From Rana temporaria (lineage: Eukaryota > Chordata > Amphibia > Anura > Ranidae): a stretch of DNA of 64,000 bases. Under the pieces are notes generated by a model. That model did not search any database. It was not told the DNA's origin and was given only the letters and a program-made list of their open reading frames with translations. Positions within the stretch are counted from its first letter, which is position 1. The number at the start of each line of letters is the position of its first letter. The stretch covers positions 518,372,816 through 518,436,815 of the forward strand of contig NC_053490.1 in assembly GCF_905171775.1 (NCBI RefSeq), written 5' to 3'. Made by a program: the position numbers and the translations under genes. Shown in pieces: positions 33,342 through 44,415 of the stretch.

Positions 33342-33403
33342 AAAGTTTATATTTTTTTCTGTAAATTTTTTTGTAAATAACTACGTTTTCTTTTTCAATT
33401 ACG

Positions 33404-33710
33404 GGCACCGATGAGGTGGCACTGATGGGCACCGATGAAGTGGCACTGATGGGCACCGATGAGGTGGCACTGATGGGCACTGATAGGCGGCACTGATGGG
33501 CACTGATAGGCGGCGCTGGTAGGCGGCACTGATGGGCACTCATAGGCGGCACTGATGGGCACTCATAGGCGGCACTGATGGGCACTTATGGGTGGAACTG
33601 ATGGGCACTTATGGGTGGCACTGATGGGTATATATGGGTGGCATTGATGGGTGGCACAGATGGGCACTTATAGGTGGGCACTGGGCATGGATGGACACTG
33701 AGAGGTGGCA
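33404..33710 (+). repeat. ~23-bp minisatellite
   Basis: The unit is GGCACTGATGGGCACTNATAGG with drift, about 12 copies. The complementary array is at 38050-38420, inside another copy of the same host family. Confidence 0.85.
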
Positions 33711-33934
33711 CTTGTTTATTTACTATTTTTCCAATCAGTGCCCATGTTGCCAGTCAGTGTCCATTTGTGGTCACTGATTGGCATCTATTGTGCCTATTTT
33801 TACATGTTACATGTTCCTATTTTACATGTGGATGGCCATGGGGGATGTACCTGGCCATCCACATGTTACCCCCTTACCAGAATGAGCGCTCCCGTCTCAT
33901 AACTTGCTTCTGGGCATGCGCGGGTTTAAAACGT

Positions 33935-34142
33935 AGTTTTAGCCCACACACGATAATTTTTTACAACCCGAAAAACGAAAATTTTTAAAACGACGTTAAC
34001 AAATGCAGCATGTTCGAATTTTTTTTTGTCGTTTTTCAAAAGCCGAAAAACGATGTGAAGCCCACACACCATTATTTTAAATGACGTTTTTAAAAAAAGT
34101 CTTTTTTTTTCATGGCGAAAAACGATCGTGTGTACGCGGCAT
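33935..34142. repeat. MITE, CACACGATCG type, short
   Basis: Left AGCCCACACACGATAATTTT and right AACGATCGTGTGTACGCGG are inverted. The interior is rich in ACGAAAAACG. Related to the GTACACACGATCGG group. Confidence 0.5.
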
Positions 34143-34494
34143 GTGACCTATGAAGGAACACATCTGTTTTAATATTGCATTACCTAATATTTTTTTTTAT
34201 TTCTAGCTGGAGTTCTTCTTTAGGTGTTATGGTAGCACCCGAAAGCCCAGTCCTGAACCAGCAGAGAGCTTCACATTTCCTCTCTCAGATTACAGACCGT
34301 TTGGATTAAATGCTACAATTTCTGGAAAATATAAAATCTGCATTTGCGTGTGAAAGTTCAGGCGGCACTGATCCGGCTCGGAGTTGTGTTCACATGACTT
34401 CAGTTATGAGTTTTGAGTTTTAACTGTAGAAAATGCTGATTATGGAGGAAAAATGTATTGTATGTGAAAATAAGTTGGTTTAAAATTAAAGGGC
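34143..34494. other. Non-repetitive sequence, no gene recognised
   Basis: Appears single-copy within the window. No exon is recognised. Confidence 0.35.
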
Positions 34495-34502
34495 CTTTAC
34501 AT

Positions 34503-34795
34503 CAGGGGCGGACTGACAACTCATGGGGCCCCCGGGCAATAGAAGATTATGGGGCCCCTGGGCTTACAGATAGCCACCACGCCAGGAGGCAGTGCAGAGG
34601 CGGGGCAGCTAAAATCTCGGGATTTTCACATCAAAAGCGTGTCGTTATCGGACATATCAGGGACAGATGTAAAAAAAACACAGATTTTTACATACTGTCC
34701 CTGGTTTTACTGAGCCTGGCAACCCTGATGGGGCCCCCTAGTGGCATGGGGCCCTCGGGCAGTGCCCGAGTGACTCAATGGTCAGTCCACCCCTG
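34503..34795. mobile_element. hAT-like MITE with perfect 8-bp target duplication
   Basis: Ends CAGGGGCGGACTGACAACTC and TGGTCAGTCCACCCCTG are inverted repeats. CTTTACAT is present at 34495-34502 and 34796-34803. GGGGCCC-rich inner arms also pair. Confidence 0.93.
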
Positions 34796-34824
34796 CTTTA
34801 CATAATAACACACCAATCGTCAAC

Positions 34825-35306
34825 TTAGGCCTAGTACACACGAGAGGATTTATCCGCGGATACGGTCCAGCGGACCGTTTCCGCAGATAAATCCTCTCGA
34901 GGATCTCAGCGGATTTGGATCCGATGGAGTGTACTCACCATAGGATCAAAATCCGCGCCGAAATCCCCTCGCGATGACGTGTCGCGCCGTCGCCGCGATG
35001 ATGATGCGGCGACGAGCGCGACGCTGTCATATAAGGAATTCCACGCATGCGTCGAATCATTACGACGCATGCGGGGGATCCCTTCGAACGGATGGATCCG
35101 GTGAGTCTGTACAGACCAGCGGATCAATCCGTTGGGATCGATTCAATCGGATAGATTTGTAGACATGTCTACAAATTTTTATCTGCTGGAATCGTGAAAT
35201 TCCCGCGGATAAATATCCGCAGGAATGTACACACCATAGAATCTATCCGCTGAAACCGATCCGCTGAGATTTTTCAGCGGATGGATTCTATGGTGTGTAC
35301 GGGGCC
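34825..35306. mobile_element. MITE, GTACACACGA type
   Basis: Left TAGGCCTAGTACACACGAG and right GTGTGTACGGGGCC are inverted. The inner palindromes GGATTTATCCGCGGAT and ATTCTATGGTGTGTAC also pair. Adjoins the TTAA element at 35311. Confidence 0.65.
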
Positions 35307-35310
35307 TTAA

Positions 35311-35797
35311 AGTGGAGGTTCACCCAAAAACCTTTTTTTTTAACATTAGATTGAGGCTCGTTTTGTGAAGGGGAATCGGGTGTTTTCTTTTACAATCTAA
35401 GCAGTACTTACCGTTTTAGAGATGCATCTTCTCCGCTGCTTCCGGGTATGGGCTGCGGGACTGGGCGTTCCTATTTGATTGACAGGCTTCCGACGGTCGC
35501 ATACATCGCGTCACGATTTTCCGAAAGTAGCCGAACGTCGGTGCGCAGGCGCCGTATAGAGCCGCACCGACGTTCGGCTTCTTTCGGCTACTCGTGACGC
35601 GATGTATGCGACCGTCGGAAGCCTGTCGGAAGCCTGTCAATCAAATAGGAACGCCCAGTCCCGAAGACCAAACCCGGAAGAAGATCGCTCTCTAAAACGG
35701 TAAGTATGGCTTCGATTTAAAAAAAACAACCCGATTCCCCTTGACAAAATGAGCCTCAATCTAATGTTAAAATTTTTTTTTCGGGTGAACTCCCACT
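35311..35797. mobile_element. Near-palindromic TTAA MITE, AGTGGAGGTTCACCC type
   Basis: TTAA flanks both ends (35307-35310 and 35798-35801). The ends AGTGGAGGTTCACCC and GGGTGAACTCCCACT are inverted. Arms of over 200 bp pair, including GACAGGCTTCCGACGGTCGC and ACGTTCGGCT. A second copy is at 49400-49887. Confidence 0.88.
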
Positions 35798-36171
35798 TTA
35801 AGCCCTGTACACACGATCGGTTTGTCCAATGAAAACAGACCGATGGACTGTTTTCATCTGACAAACTGATTGTGTGTGCGCCCCATCGTTTTTTTTCCAT
35901 CTGTGAAAAAAAATGGAACCTGTTTATATTTTTCCTATGGATAAAAAAACGATAGAAAAAAACGATGTGTGAAAGTCCATCGGTCAAAAATCCATGCATG
36001 CTCCGAATCAAGTCGACGCATGCTCGGAAGCTTTGAACTTCATTTTTTTCAGCACGTCGTAGTGTTTTACGTGTAGGCAAGACTGATGAAAGTCAGCTTC
36101 ATCGGATATCCAACGAAAAAATCCATCGGATTAGATTCCATCAGATATCCGATCGTGTGTACGAGGCTTTA
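35798..36171. mobile_element. MITE, GTACACACGATCGG type
   Basis: Left AAGCCCTGTACACACGATCGG-like end (first bases TTAAGCCC) pairs with right CCGATCGTGTGTACGAGGC. Internal palindromes include ATGAAAACAGACCGATGG and TTCCATC. Abuts the previous element through a shared TTAA. Confidence 0.7.
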
Positions 36172-36228
36172 GTGTCTGGTGAATACCTACAGGTCACAGA
36201 TATCCTCTTGCAGGCACACACAGACATT

Positions 36229-36951
36229 GGCCCGGATTCTCAGTGGAGATACGACGGCGTATCTCCAGATACGCCGTCGTATCTCTGCGTTGGCCGTCGT
36301 ATCTATGCTCCTGATTCTTAGAATCAGGAGCATAGATATCTGTTAGATCCGACAGGCGTAAGTCTCTTACGCCGTCGGATCGTAACTGCATTTTTACGCT
36401 GGCCACTAGGTGGCGCTTCCGTTGAATTCCGCGTCGAGTATGCAAATTAGCTAGATCCGCGAATTCCCGAACGTACGCCCGGCCGACGCAGTAAAGTTAC
36501 GCCGTTTACTTTAGGCTTTTCCTGGCGTATAGTTGCCCCTGCTATATGGTGGCATAAGTACGGCGTAACAATGTTAAGTATGGCCGTCGTTCCCGCGTCG
36601 AAATTTGAAAAAGTTACGTTGTTTGCGTAAGTCGTCCGTGAATGGGGCTGGACGTCATTTACGTTCACGTCGAAACCAATGACGTCCTTGTGGCGTACTT
36701 TGGAGCAATGCACACTGGGAAATTCCACGGACGGCGCATGCCGGGTCACAGTGCATTTACATAAAACACCCCCCCCTGATCCAAATTTGAATTAAGCGGG
36801 CTTACGCCGGCCGATTTACGCTACGCCGCCGCAACTTACGGAGCAAGTGCTTTGAGAATACAGCACTTGCCCGTCTAATTTGCGGCGGCGTAACGTAAAT
36901 CAGATACGTTACGCCACCGCAGAGATACGCTGCTGGATGTGAATCTGGGAC
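36229..36951 (-). mobile_element. GGGCCAGATTC-family MITE
   Basis: Ends GGCCCGGATTCTC and GTGAATCTGGGAC with ATT duplicated on both sides. The inner block CAATGTTAAGTATGGCCGTC shows reverse orientation. Confidence 0.88.
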
Positions 36952-36961
36952 ATTTTTTTTA

Positions 36962-37396
36962 AGCCTCGTATACACTTTCCAATTTTATGGCCATAATTGT
37001 CTGATGGACGTGTTGTGTCGGATAATCCGACTGTGCGTATGCTCCATCAGACAATTATCGGCTGTATTAACGACAACAAAAGTTGGCTGTTCATGCTCAC
37101 CAACTGTTGGGCAATAAATCTGTTACGTCGGTTTATCCGATCGTGTGTACGCATGTCCGTCCAACTAAAATCCAAAGTACAAACATGCATGCTCGGAACC
37201 AATGCTAAACATCAGACAACAATAGCAGAAGTTGCCCAAAGGGTGGCGGTAAAGAGCTGAAAAAACACGTGGTTTGGTGAAAGTTGGCTGAAAATGTTGT
37301 GCTGTCTGTATGCAGAACAAGTTCACGGCCAACGCCCTTCAGACTAAAATCCACGGAAAAGTCAGATGGAAAACCGATCGTGTGTATGAGGCTTTA
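36962..37396. mobile_element. MITE, GTATACAC/GTGTGTAT ends
   Basis: Left AAGCCTCGTATACAC and right GATCGTGTGTATGAGGCTTT are inverted. Inner words TGTCTGATGG and CCGACTGTGCGTATGCTCCATC belong to the GTACACACGATCGG group. Confidence 0.65.
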
Positions 37397-37540
37397 CTCT
37401 GGTCAGGCAATTTGGAATCACTGAGATCGCTATAAATAAAGGAGTGAAGCTTTAACACACATGGTGGATGATCTGCAAGTGTGCAATGAGGCTAGTGAAG
37501 GTGTCTTCCTACCCCCAACTGAGCTTACGGTCCCCCTAAA

Positions 37541-37810
37541 GGCGCATACACACGATCTGACTTTTTGACAACAATTGTCCGACGGACGTGTTCTATCGGA
37601 CAATCCGACTGTGTGTGCGCTCCATCGGAACAATTGTTTACGGTTTTTCAATGGACAAATGTTTGCTGTGAATGCTCTCAAACTTTCCGGCAACAAATGT
37701 CCAATGGAGGATAATCCTATTGTGTTTACACAAGTCCATCGGACTAAAGTCCAAAGTGCAAACACGCATGCTCAGAACCAATGCTAAAGATCAGACAACA
37801 ATAGCATAAG
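37541..37810. repeat. MITE fragment, same group as 36962
   Basis: AAAGGCGCATACACACGATC, then TGTCCGACGGACG, then CAGACAACAATAGCA, parallel the adjacent element; the last words also occur at 37213. The right end is missing. Confidence 0.55.
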
Positions 37811-38043
37811 TTCCCCAAAGGGTGGCTGTCAGATGCGAGTAGAGGAGAGCCGATCGGCTGCTCCTCTGACAGGGGGGGGTTGTGCTGATCGATTATCAGC
37901 ACAGCCCCCCGAGGATGCCCACACTGGACCACCAGGGATGCCACTAGACCACCAGGGATGCAAAACACAGGTATGCCACCCTAGACCACCAGGGATGACA
38001 ATGACAGAAATAATGGATGCCAATCAGTGCCCGCAATGGATGC
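37811..38043. repeat. Short imperfect repeats
   Basis: GGACCACCAGGGATGC-like units recur three times near 37924-37997. No gene. Confidence 0.6.
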
Positions 38044-38701
38044 CAATCAGTGCCCACAATGGGCATCACTGATTTGCAGGCATTGTTTGGCACTGATTGG
38101 CATCCATTAGTACACCACATACGTTAGTGCCACCTATCAGTGCCCATCTATGCCCATCCATGCCACCTATCAGTGCCCATCCATGCCGCCTATCAGTGTC
38201 CATCCATGCCCCCTATCAGTGCCCATCCATGCCGCCTATCCGTGCCCAACCGTGCCGCCTATCCGTGCCCATCCATGCCGCCTATCAATGCCCATCTGTG
38301 CCGCCTATCATTGCCGCATATTAGTGCCCATCATCAGTGCCCATCAATGCCACCACATCGGTGCCCATCAGTGCCGCCTTATCAGTTCCCGTCAGTGCAG
38401 TACCATCAGTGCCCATCAGTGAAGGAGAAAATGTACTTATTTACAATGTTTTATAACGGAAACAAAAACATTTTTTTTTTCTAAATTTTCGGATTTTTTT
38501 TAATTTTTTTTGCAAAAATAAAAATCCCAGAGGTGATCAAATACCACCAAAAGAAAGCTCTATTTGTGGGTACAAAATGATAAAAATTTAGTTTGGGTAC
38601 AGTGTAGCATGACCGCGCAATTGTCATTCAAAATGCAACAGCGATGAAAGCTAAAAATTGGTCTGGGCGGGAAGGTGTATAAGTGCCCGGTATGGAAGTG
38701 G
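38044..38701 (+). mobile_element. TTAA-CCACTT family element with minisatellite, partial
   Basis: The array CCCATCCATGCCGCCTATCAGTG (first 20 bases CCCATCCATGCCGCCTATCA), unit about 23 bp, runs 38050-38420. It is followed by GATCAAATACCACCAAAAGA, TGACCGCGCAATTGTCATTC and an end GGAAGTGG-TTAA (38702-38705). The left end was not found. Confidence 0.65.
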
Positions 38702-38705
38702 TTAA

Positions 38706-39213
38706 TCAAAGTGATGTATCTATAACTTCCCATCTGGACTGTGCTTGAGCTGTTTGGGTGGCATTGCCCTTTAAGCAGAATGATGTTTCCGTAAATCTGC
38801 TGAATCCCTTTGCCCGGCCAGCTATCCATGGACAGTGTTGTGCTAAGAGAGATGTTTTCAGTACAAGATCCCAGCTGTTTGGTCACAGAGGAAGAACCTG
38901 AGGCTCAGGGCAATACTGCTTATTTTGGAGCCTGAAATATTTGAAAACGCGTGAAAGAATGTATTGAATCCGCAACACGCCCAGGGCAGGAGAAGGCTGC
39001 AGGAAGGTCAGACACCCTGTGTGCAAATCAAAGAGTTCTTTTTTAATTCCGTGTCAACAGCAGAACGGGCCGCCATACGGATACATCGCCTTAATAGCAA
39101 AAAGACAGCATGTTCAGTGATACTTCATTTAAAGTGAACCTGTGCCATGTGCATGCAGGGCAAAGCAACAGATTGACCCTAAAGTGAATGTACAGTATGG
39201 GCAATATAAATAT
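38706..39213. other. Non-repetitive sequence, possible regulatory DNA
   Basis: No repeat family seen elsewhere in the window, and no exon. It has an ATCAAAG word (TCF/LEF-like) near 39020. It lies between ACP6 and GJA5. Confidence 0.3.
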
Positions 39214-39216
39214 ATA

Positions 39217-39911
39217 GGGCCAGATTCTCGTACATTCCGGCGTAAGCTATTTACACTACGCCACCGCAACTTACTGGAGCAAGTGCCGTATTCTCCAAGC
39301 ACTTGCTCCATAAATTTGTGGCGGCGTGGTGTAAATGGCCCGGCGTATCCCCGCGTAATTCAAAGGGGGCGGCTTGTATTTAAATTAAGCGCGCCCCCCC
39401 CGTGCCGAACGAATTGCGCATGCGCCGGCCTTAAACGTAGGCCACTGCGCATGCTCCGTAGTACGCCGCAAATACATTGGTTGCGACGTGAACGTAATTA
39501 ACGCACAGCCCTATTCGCGACGAGTTACGTAAACGGTGGAAAAACCCGACGCTGTCCCGACGGCCATACTTAACATGGCATACGGCGGACCGACGTAAGG
39601 TTACCCCTCATATAGCAGGGGTAACCTTACGCTTACGGAAACTACGGCGAAACGGCGCAAAAACGCTCGGGAATCGGCACATCGGCTCATTTGCATATCC
39701 AACGCTGAAATGGACGTAAACGCCACCTAGCGGCCAGCGTAGTATTGCATTTAGGATCCGACAGTGTAAGTGACTTACACCAGTCGGATCCTAGCCTAAT
39801 TCCGGCGTATTTTGTTTTGAGAATACAAAACAATGATACGCCGGCGGGATTTTCGAATTACGCCGGTGTATCTGTAGATACACCGGCGTAATTCTTTTGA
39901 GAATCTGACCC
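39217..39911 (+). mobile_element. GGGCCAGATTC-family MITE
   Basis: Ends GGGCCAGATTCTCG and GAGAATCTGACCC with ATA duplicated. Contains CGACGGCCATACTTAACATG and CATATAGCAGGGGTAACC in forward orientation. Confidence 0.9.
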
Positions 39912-39952
39912 ATACTGTATATTCATAGGCATCTCTGCTATAGCATATGTTA

Positions 39953-41248
39953 CAGTGGCGACTGGTGCGCAAATTTTTGGGGAGCGCAAACAAACTGAAA
40001 AAAAAAAACAATTGCAGCCACTGTGCCCATCAAACGCAGCCACTGTGCCATAAAACAAAACCACTGTGCCCATCAAGTGAAGCCACTGTGCCCATCAGGC
40101 GCAGCCACTGTGCCATCAAACGCAGCCACTGTACCCATAAATTGCCGCCACTGTGCCATCAAAACGCAGCTACTGTACCCATCAATTGCTGCCACTGTGC
40201 CCATCAATTGCTGCGACTGTGCCCATCAATTTCCGCTACTGTGCCCCATCAATTTCTGCCAGTGTGCCCATCAATTTCTGCCACTGTGCCCATCAATTGG
40301 CGCTACTGTGCCCCATCAATTGCCACTACCGTGCCCCATCAATTGCTGCCAGTGTGCCCATCAATTGCTGCGACTGTGCCCATCAATTTCCGCTACTGTG
40401 CCCCATCAATTTCTGCCAGTGTGCCCATCAATTTCTGCCACTGTGCCTATCAATTGGCGCTACTGTGCCCCATCAATTGCCACTACCGTGCCCCATCAAT
40501 TGCTGCCAGTGTGCCCATCAATTGCTGCCACTGCGCCCATTAATTGGCACTACTGTGCACCATCAATTGCCACTAGTGTGCCCCATCAATTGCTGCCAGT
40601 GTGCCCATCAATTGCCACTAGTGTGCCCCATCAATTGCTGCCAGTGTGCCCATCAATTGCCGCTACTGTGTCCCATAAATTGCCGTTACTGTGCCCTATA
40701 AAATGCTGCCAGTGTGCATCCCCCGCCTGGCACTTACCTGTCTCGGGTCACGGCGATGTCCTCCACGCTCCGAGTCCTCAATGTCGTCTCCCGTCCACTG
40801 CTATGATTGGACGCCATAGGCGTCCAATCACAGCGCCTGTTGCTTCAGCCAATCACGTGACAGGTAACCAGACCTGAGCACCTGATTGGCTGAGAGGCGG
40901 GTTAGAGTTAGGAAAGTGATTTATTTGCTTCCCTAACGCAACACTGAGTAAACAGTAAACGCACAGCATTGCGCCCGCTGTTTACCATTTTGGAAGCCTA
41001 TTAGAGCCTATGGCTCTAATCAGTACGCCTATTAGAGCCTACAGCTCTAATCAGGCTCTTCCAAAAAAAAAACTGCTGCTGAAATTCAGATGCTCGGCGT
41101 CCGACAAGGTTCCGGACACCTGAATAGGGGGCAGCAGCGGCAACCATAGCTAGATTGATGCAATGCATGAATCTATCTATGGGTGATAGAGGGGTGACAG
41201 GAGAGAGGGAGCGGCGCTCCTGCACCCTTTATGGACGCACCGCCACTG
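39953..41248 (+). mobile_element. hAT-like non-autonomous element with perfect 8-bp target duplication
   Basis: Ends CAGTGGCGACTGGTGC and GGACGCACCGCCACTG are inverted. ATATGTTA lies at 39945-39952 and 41249-41256. The interior is mostly a ~22-bp minisatellite (40012-40715), then CCAATCAC/GTGATTGG-type palindromes. No transposase. A second, reversed copy is at 20339-21287. Confidence 0.92.
40012..40715 (+). repeat. ~22-bp minisatellite inside the hAT-like element
   Basis: The unit is CCATCAATTGCTGCCAGTGTG and variants, about 31 copies. It includes a longer duplicated block (near 40195-40300 and 40360-40480), so units were amplified in groups. Stop-free in several frames, but not a gene. Confidence 0.9.
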
Positions 41249-41256
41249 ATATGTTA

Positions 41257-42027
41257 TGTTGTACAGTACATACTCCTGGCTACTGCACCATCTACAGTGT
41301 AGTCTTGACACCTGCACTCTCTAAAATACATACCCCTCACCCCTGCACTATGTACAGTATACATTACACGTTGTACAACACATTTGCCTGGTCCTTGCAC
41401 TATGAACACAGGCTTTGATTTACTAAAGAAAAGAACGGAGTTGCGCTGTGTGAAAAATAAAACTAAAATATGTTATTAACCATTAAGTGGATGCAGTGTG
41501 ATATAAATATACCACACTGTATAGTTAAGTCCTGTTGCTCAATAAAGTTCAAACAAGAAGTGAAAAATAGTAATCAATGTCCATAAATTGAATCCGGTAA
41601 AAAGTAAGTACACCCTAAGGTTGGAAGCAATCCTGATGATCAATGAAGTTCAAGCAAAAGGTGCAGATTGGGTTAATCGTGACACTGATGAAAATAACCA
41701 CCACCAACAGAAATCACCATATGAAATGGAGGCTTACCAGATGGCAAGCATAACCAGCTTGCGGCTGTAAACCCCAGCCCGGGCCTTTGTGTAAAGCTGC
41801 AACAGACACTGATACGCTATGGATCCTCCAGGCAACACGTCCTCAATGGTATATACCCGAAAAAACAATAGGCTCAAATAGTGAAGTACCGTAAAAGCAG
41901 TGACACGTTTAATAAATAAAAATACACTTACAAGAAAGTTGTAACATGAATGAATGAAAAACGTATAAAGCGTGGCGCATGCGAACTGAATCGCTTCTGG
42001 GCGCTTGATGTTTCGTGTCTCATGACA
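41257..42027 (-). other. Probable LINE 3' region and flanking sequence, no gene
   Basis: Downstream of the LINE stop codon on the minus strand. No recognisable coding. The 60-bp region next to the stop contains a small hairpin, TTGATGT...ACATCAA. Confidence 0.4.
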
Positions 42028-44415
42028 TCAAAAGAGCAGAGTTTTAATCTGTCTTCTGAAAGTCAGGTGGTTTTCCTCCAACCAAATGCTGGTTGGTAAA
42101 GCGTTCCATAGTCTAGGACCCTGAAAAGCAAACCTTCTTTCTCCTTTGGACTTGTATTTGGTTTTTGGTACCCTGACCAGATTTTGGTCGGTGGATCGCA
42201 GAACGCGATTCGAATTGTGAGGTTCTATCTTGTCGCAAAGATATTGCGGAGCCTTCCCATGGATGCACTTATGTGTCAGGCAGAGTGCTTTAAATACAAT
42301 TCTGTCTTTTACTGGCAGCCAGTGAAGGGTTCTCAACGAAGGTGAGATTGATTCCCATTTTTTTTTCCCAGTCACCAGTCTGGCGGCCGTATTCTGAACG
42401 ACTTGCAGACGGGAGATTTGGTACTTTGGGAGCCCGAGGTAAAGGGCGTTAGCATAGTCCAGTCTGGAATTCACAATTGTTCCCACCACGACTGCTACGT
42501 CTTCTTTGGGGATAAATGGAATAAGTCTGCGTAGTAGGCGCAACAGATGGTGCGCTCCGCTGACTACTGACCCTATTTGTGCGTCCATTGTCATGAAGAT
42601 GTCGAAGATGACCCCGAGACTTTTGACTTTGGAGCTAGGGGTGATGCTTTGGCCCAGAATGGGCGGGGGTGTCCAGGTTGTTAGCAGTTGACTCTTTCGG
42701 CTGGCGTGAAACATAAGGAGTTCTGTTTTTGAACTGTTGAGTTTAAGATAACTCTTTGTCATCCAGTTTTCTATCAAAGAGAGACATTTCTCTAAACTGG
42801 GATGATGATCCTTTTTGTTGCAGATGCGAAAATACAGTTGCGTATCGTCTGCATAGGAGTGATAGAGTAGTTCTTGGCTACTGATAATATCAAAGAGAGG
42901 GCGAAGATAGATGTTGAAAAGCACCGGTGACAGGGGGGATCCTTGGGGGACTCCACATGACACCGTGCGCTTTTCCGACGTGAAAGAACCCAATTTAACT
43001 GTTTGTGATCGGTTTTCAAGAAAGGAAGAAAACCATGGTAAATCACCTTCTGCGACTTCTGCTACCTTGGCTAGTCGCATCAGTAATAGTTTGTGGTCTA
43101 CCGTGTCAAAGGCTGCGCTTAGGTCCAGCAGAACCAGGAGACAAGATTCTCCTTCGTCTGCGGAATCGAGGGCATCGTCCCATATTTTGAGTAAGGCCGT
43201 TTCTGTCCCGTGTCCGGGACGGAAGCCTGATTGTAATGGATCCAGTAGATTGTGGGTATCCAGATGCTGTTGCAGCTGTTGTACCACTACTTTCTCCATT
43301 ATCTTGGAGAGAACATTTAGGCCTGTTATGGGACGGCGGTGAGTTGGGTCCTTGGGATCCAGGTTAGGTTTTTTCAAGATGGGCTGGATTGTGCCCTCTT
43401 TCAACAGGGATGGCACTGTGCCTTCCTTAAATGACTGGTTTATAAGCTGTGTGATGGGTGGTGCCAGGATGTCGGCACATTCCTTCAGCAGTTTGGTGGG
43501 GATGATATCATTGGGCGATGTGCTGTTCCGCAAAGCACCAATGATATTTTTTGTGGTATCGATGGAGATGGGTTCCAGAGTGAACTTTGTTGATTGTAGA
43601 GCGTTTCTGTGGGTGTTTTGTGGTTGATTGACGGTGGGGTTGAGGGGGGTATTGTTTTGCAAGATGCTTTCCCGGATTCTTTCAATTTTGTTGATGAAGA
43701 AATCCGATAGTTCATTACAGAACTCTTGGGTGTCTGAGTTGGGGACTTCAAGACATCCTGGATTCATGGTCTGGGTGACCATCTTGAAGAGTTCGCGGGG
43801 GCGGTTTAGGGCGCTGTTAATCGCCATAGAAAAATTATGTTTCTTGGCTTTGAAGATTTCTTTATGATATCGTGTTGTTATTGCCTTGTAGATGATGAGG
43901 TTATCCTCTGCAGGGCTTCTTTTCCAGGCGGCTTCCGCCCTTCTGCGCTCTTGCTTGAGAAGCGACAGCTGGTTGTTGAACCAGCCGGACTTTCTTTTTC
44001 GGATGCAGGCTTTGTGTTTCGGTGCTACTAAATCGGCTGACTGTAGCAGGGCTGCGTTTATGGCATCCAGTGTATCTGCGGCTGTTTGATGTGGATGGAT
44101 TGTTTTGATTCTGTTTCCCAAGGTAGATTTAAAGAGTTCCGAATGGAGCTTCTTCTGAGATCTAGCCCAGTGTATTGTCACCGGCTTGGGTGCTTTTATC
44201 ACTGGGGGAATTTTGGAGATTATGAAATTAATTGCATGGTGGTCTGTCCATGGCAATGGTTCATTTTCTAAAATGCTTATTTTCAGATTTTGTCTGAAAA
44301 TTAGGTCGAGTGTGTGACCTGAAGTGTTGGCCCGCATATAAGTTGCTGTAGCCCTAATCCCTCCAGGTGATCGATGCAGGCGTCCGCAATGGGATCCTGT
44401 GCGGAGTTGGCCCAC
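42028..44415 (-). CDS. LINE ORF2 reverse transcriptase, L2/CR1-like
   Basis: An uninterrupted 795-codon frame. Residues 31-40 read TSGHTLDLIF and residues 56-60 read WTDHH, the last part of the apurinic endonuclease domain with its catalytic His. The reverse transcriptase follows: LLVLLDLSAAFDTVDH (about 426-441), CGVPQGSPLSPVLFNIYL (487-504), and the catalytic YADD at 521-524. The C-terminus has LRTLHWLPVKDRIVFKAL and a final RRQIKTLLF, typical of L2/CR1-group elements; L2 is the more likely clade by eye. The ATG at 44415 is not the natural start, because the endonuclease begins upstream in another frame. The copy looks young, but a frameshift and a stop upstream make it defective. Confidence 0.9.
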   Translation of the reverse strand: MGQLRTGSHCGRLHRSPGGIRATATYMRANTSGHTLDLIFRQNLKISILENEPLPWTDHHAINFIISKIPPVIKAPKPVTIHWARSQKKLHSELFKSTLGNRIKTIHPHQTAADTLDAINAALLQSADLVAPKHKACIRKRKSGWFNNQLSLLKQERRRAEAAWKRSPAEDNLIIYKAITTRYHKEIFKAKKHNFSMAINSALNRPRELFKMVTQTMNPGCLEVPNSDTQEFCNELSDFFINKIERIRESILQNNTPLNPTVNQPQNTHRNALQSTKFTLEPISIDTTKNIIGALRNSTSPNDIIPTKLLKECADILAPPITQLINQSFKEGTVPSLLKEGTIQPILKKPNLDPKDPTHRRPITGLNVLSKIMEKVVVQQLQQHLDTHNLLDPLQSGFRPGHGTETALLKIWDDALDSADEGESCLLVLLDLSAAFDTVDHKLLLMRLAKVAEVAEGDLPWFSSFLENRSQTVKLGSFTSEKRTVSCGVPQGSPLSPVLFNIYLRPLFDIISSQELLYHSYADDTQLYFRICNKKDHHPSLEKCLSLIENWMTKSYLKLNSSKTELLMFHASRKSQLLTTWTPPPILGQSITPSSKVKSLGVIFDIFMTMDAQIGSVVSGAHHLLRLLRRLIPFIPKEDVAVVVGTIVNSRLDYANALYLGLPKYQISRLQVVQNTAARLVTGKKKWESISPSLRTLHWLPVKDRIVFKALCLTHKCIHGKAPQYLCDKIEPHNSNRVLRSTDQNLVRVPKTKYKSKGERRFAFQGPRLWNALPTSIWLEENHLTFRRQIKTLLF

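Larger units (their letters stand above)
32425..33760 (-). mobile_element. TTAA-CCACTT family element, hosting a GGGCCAGATTC MITE and a minisatellite
   Basis: The left part has GCGCTGTCGCACTTTGAATG and ACAATTGCGCGGTCATGC in reverse orientation. After the MITE at 32610-33341 the host resumes with T-rich sequence and then a GGCACTGATGGGCAC array. The same order, inverted, is at 38044-38701. Confidence 0.6.

Noticed and set aside
41998..42040. Possible sixth hammerhead just after the LINE stop codon (minus strand, ACACGAAACATC)
   Set aside because: A small hairpin and GAAAC are present, but CTGANGA is absent and stem III cannot form.
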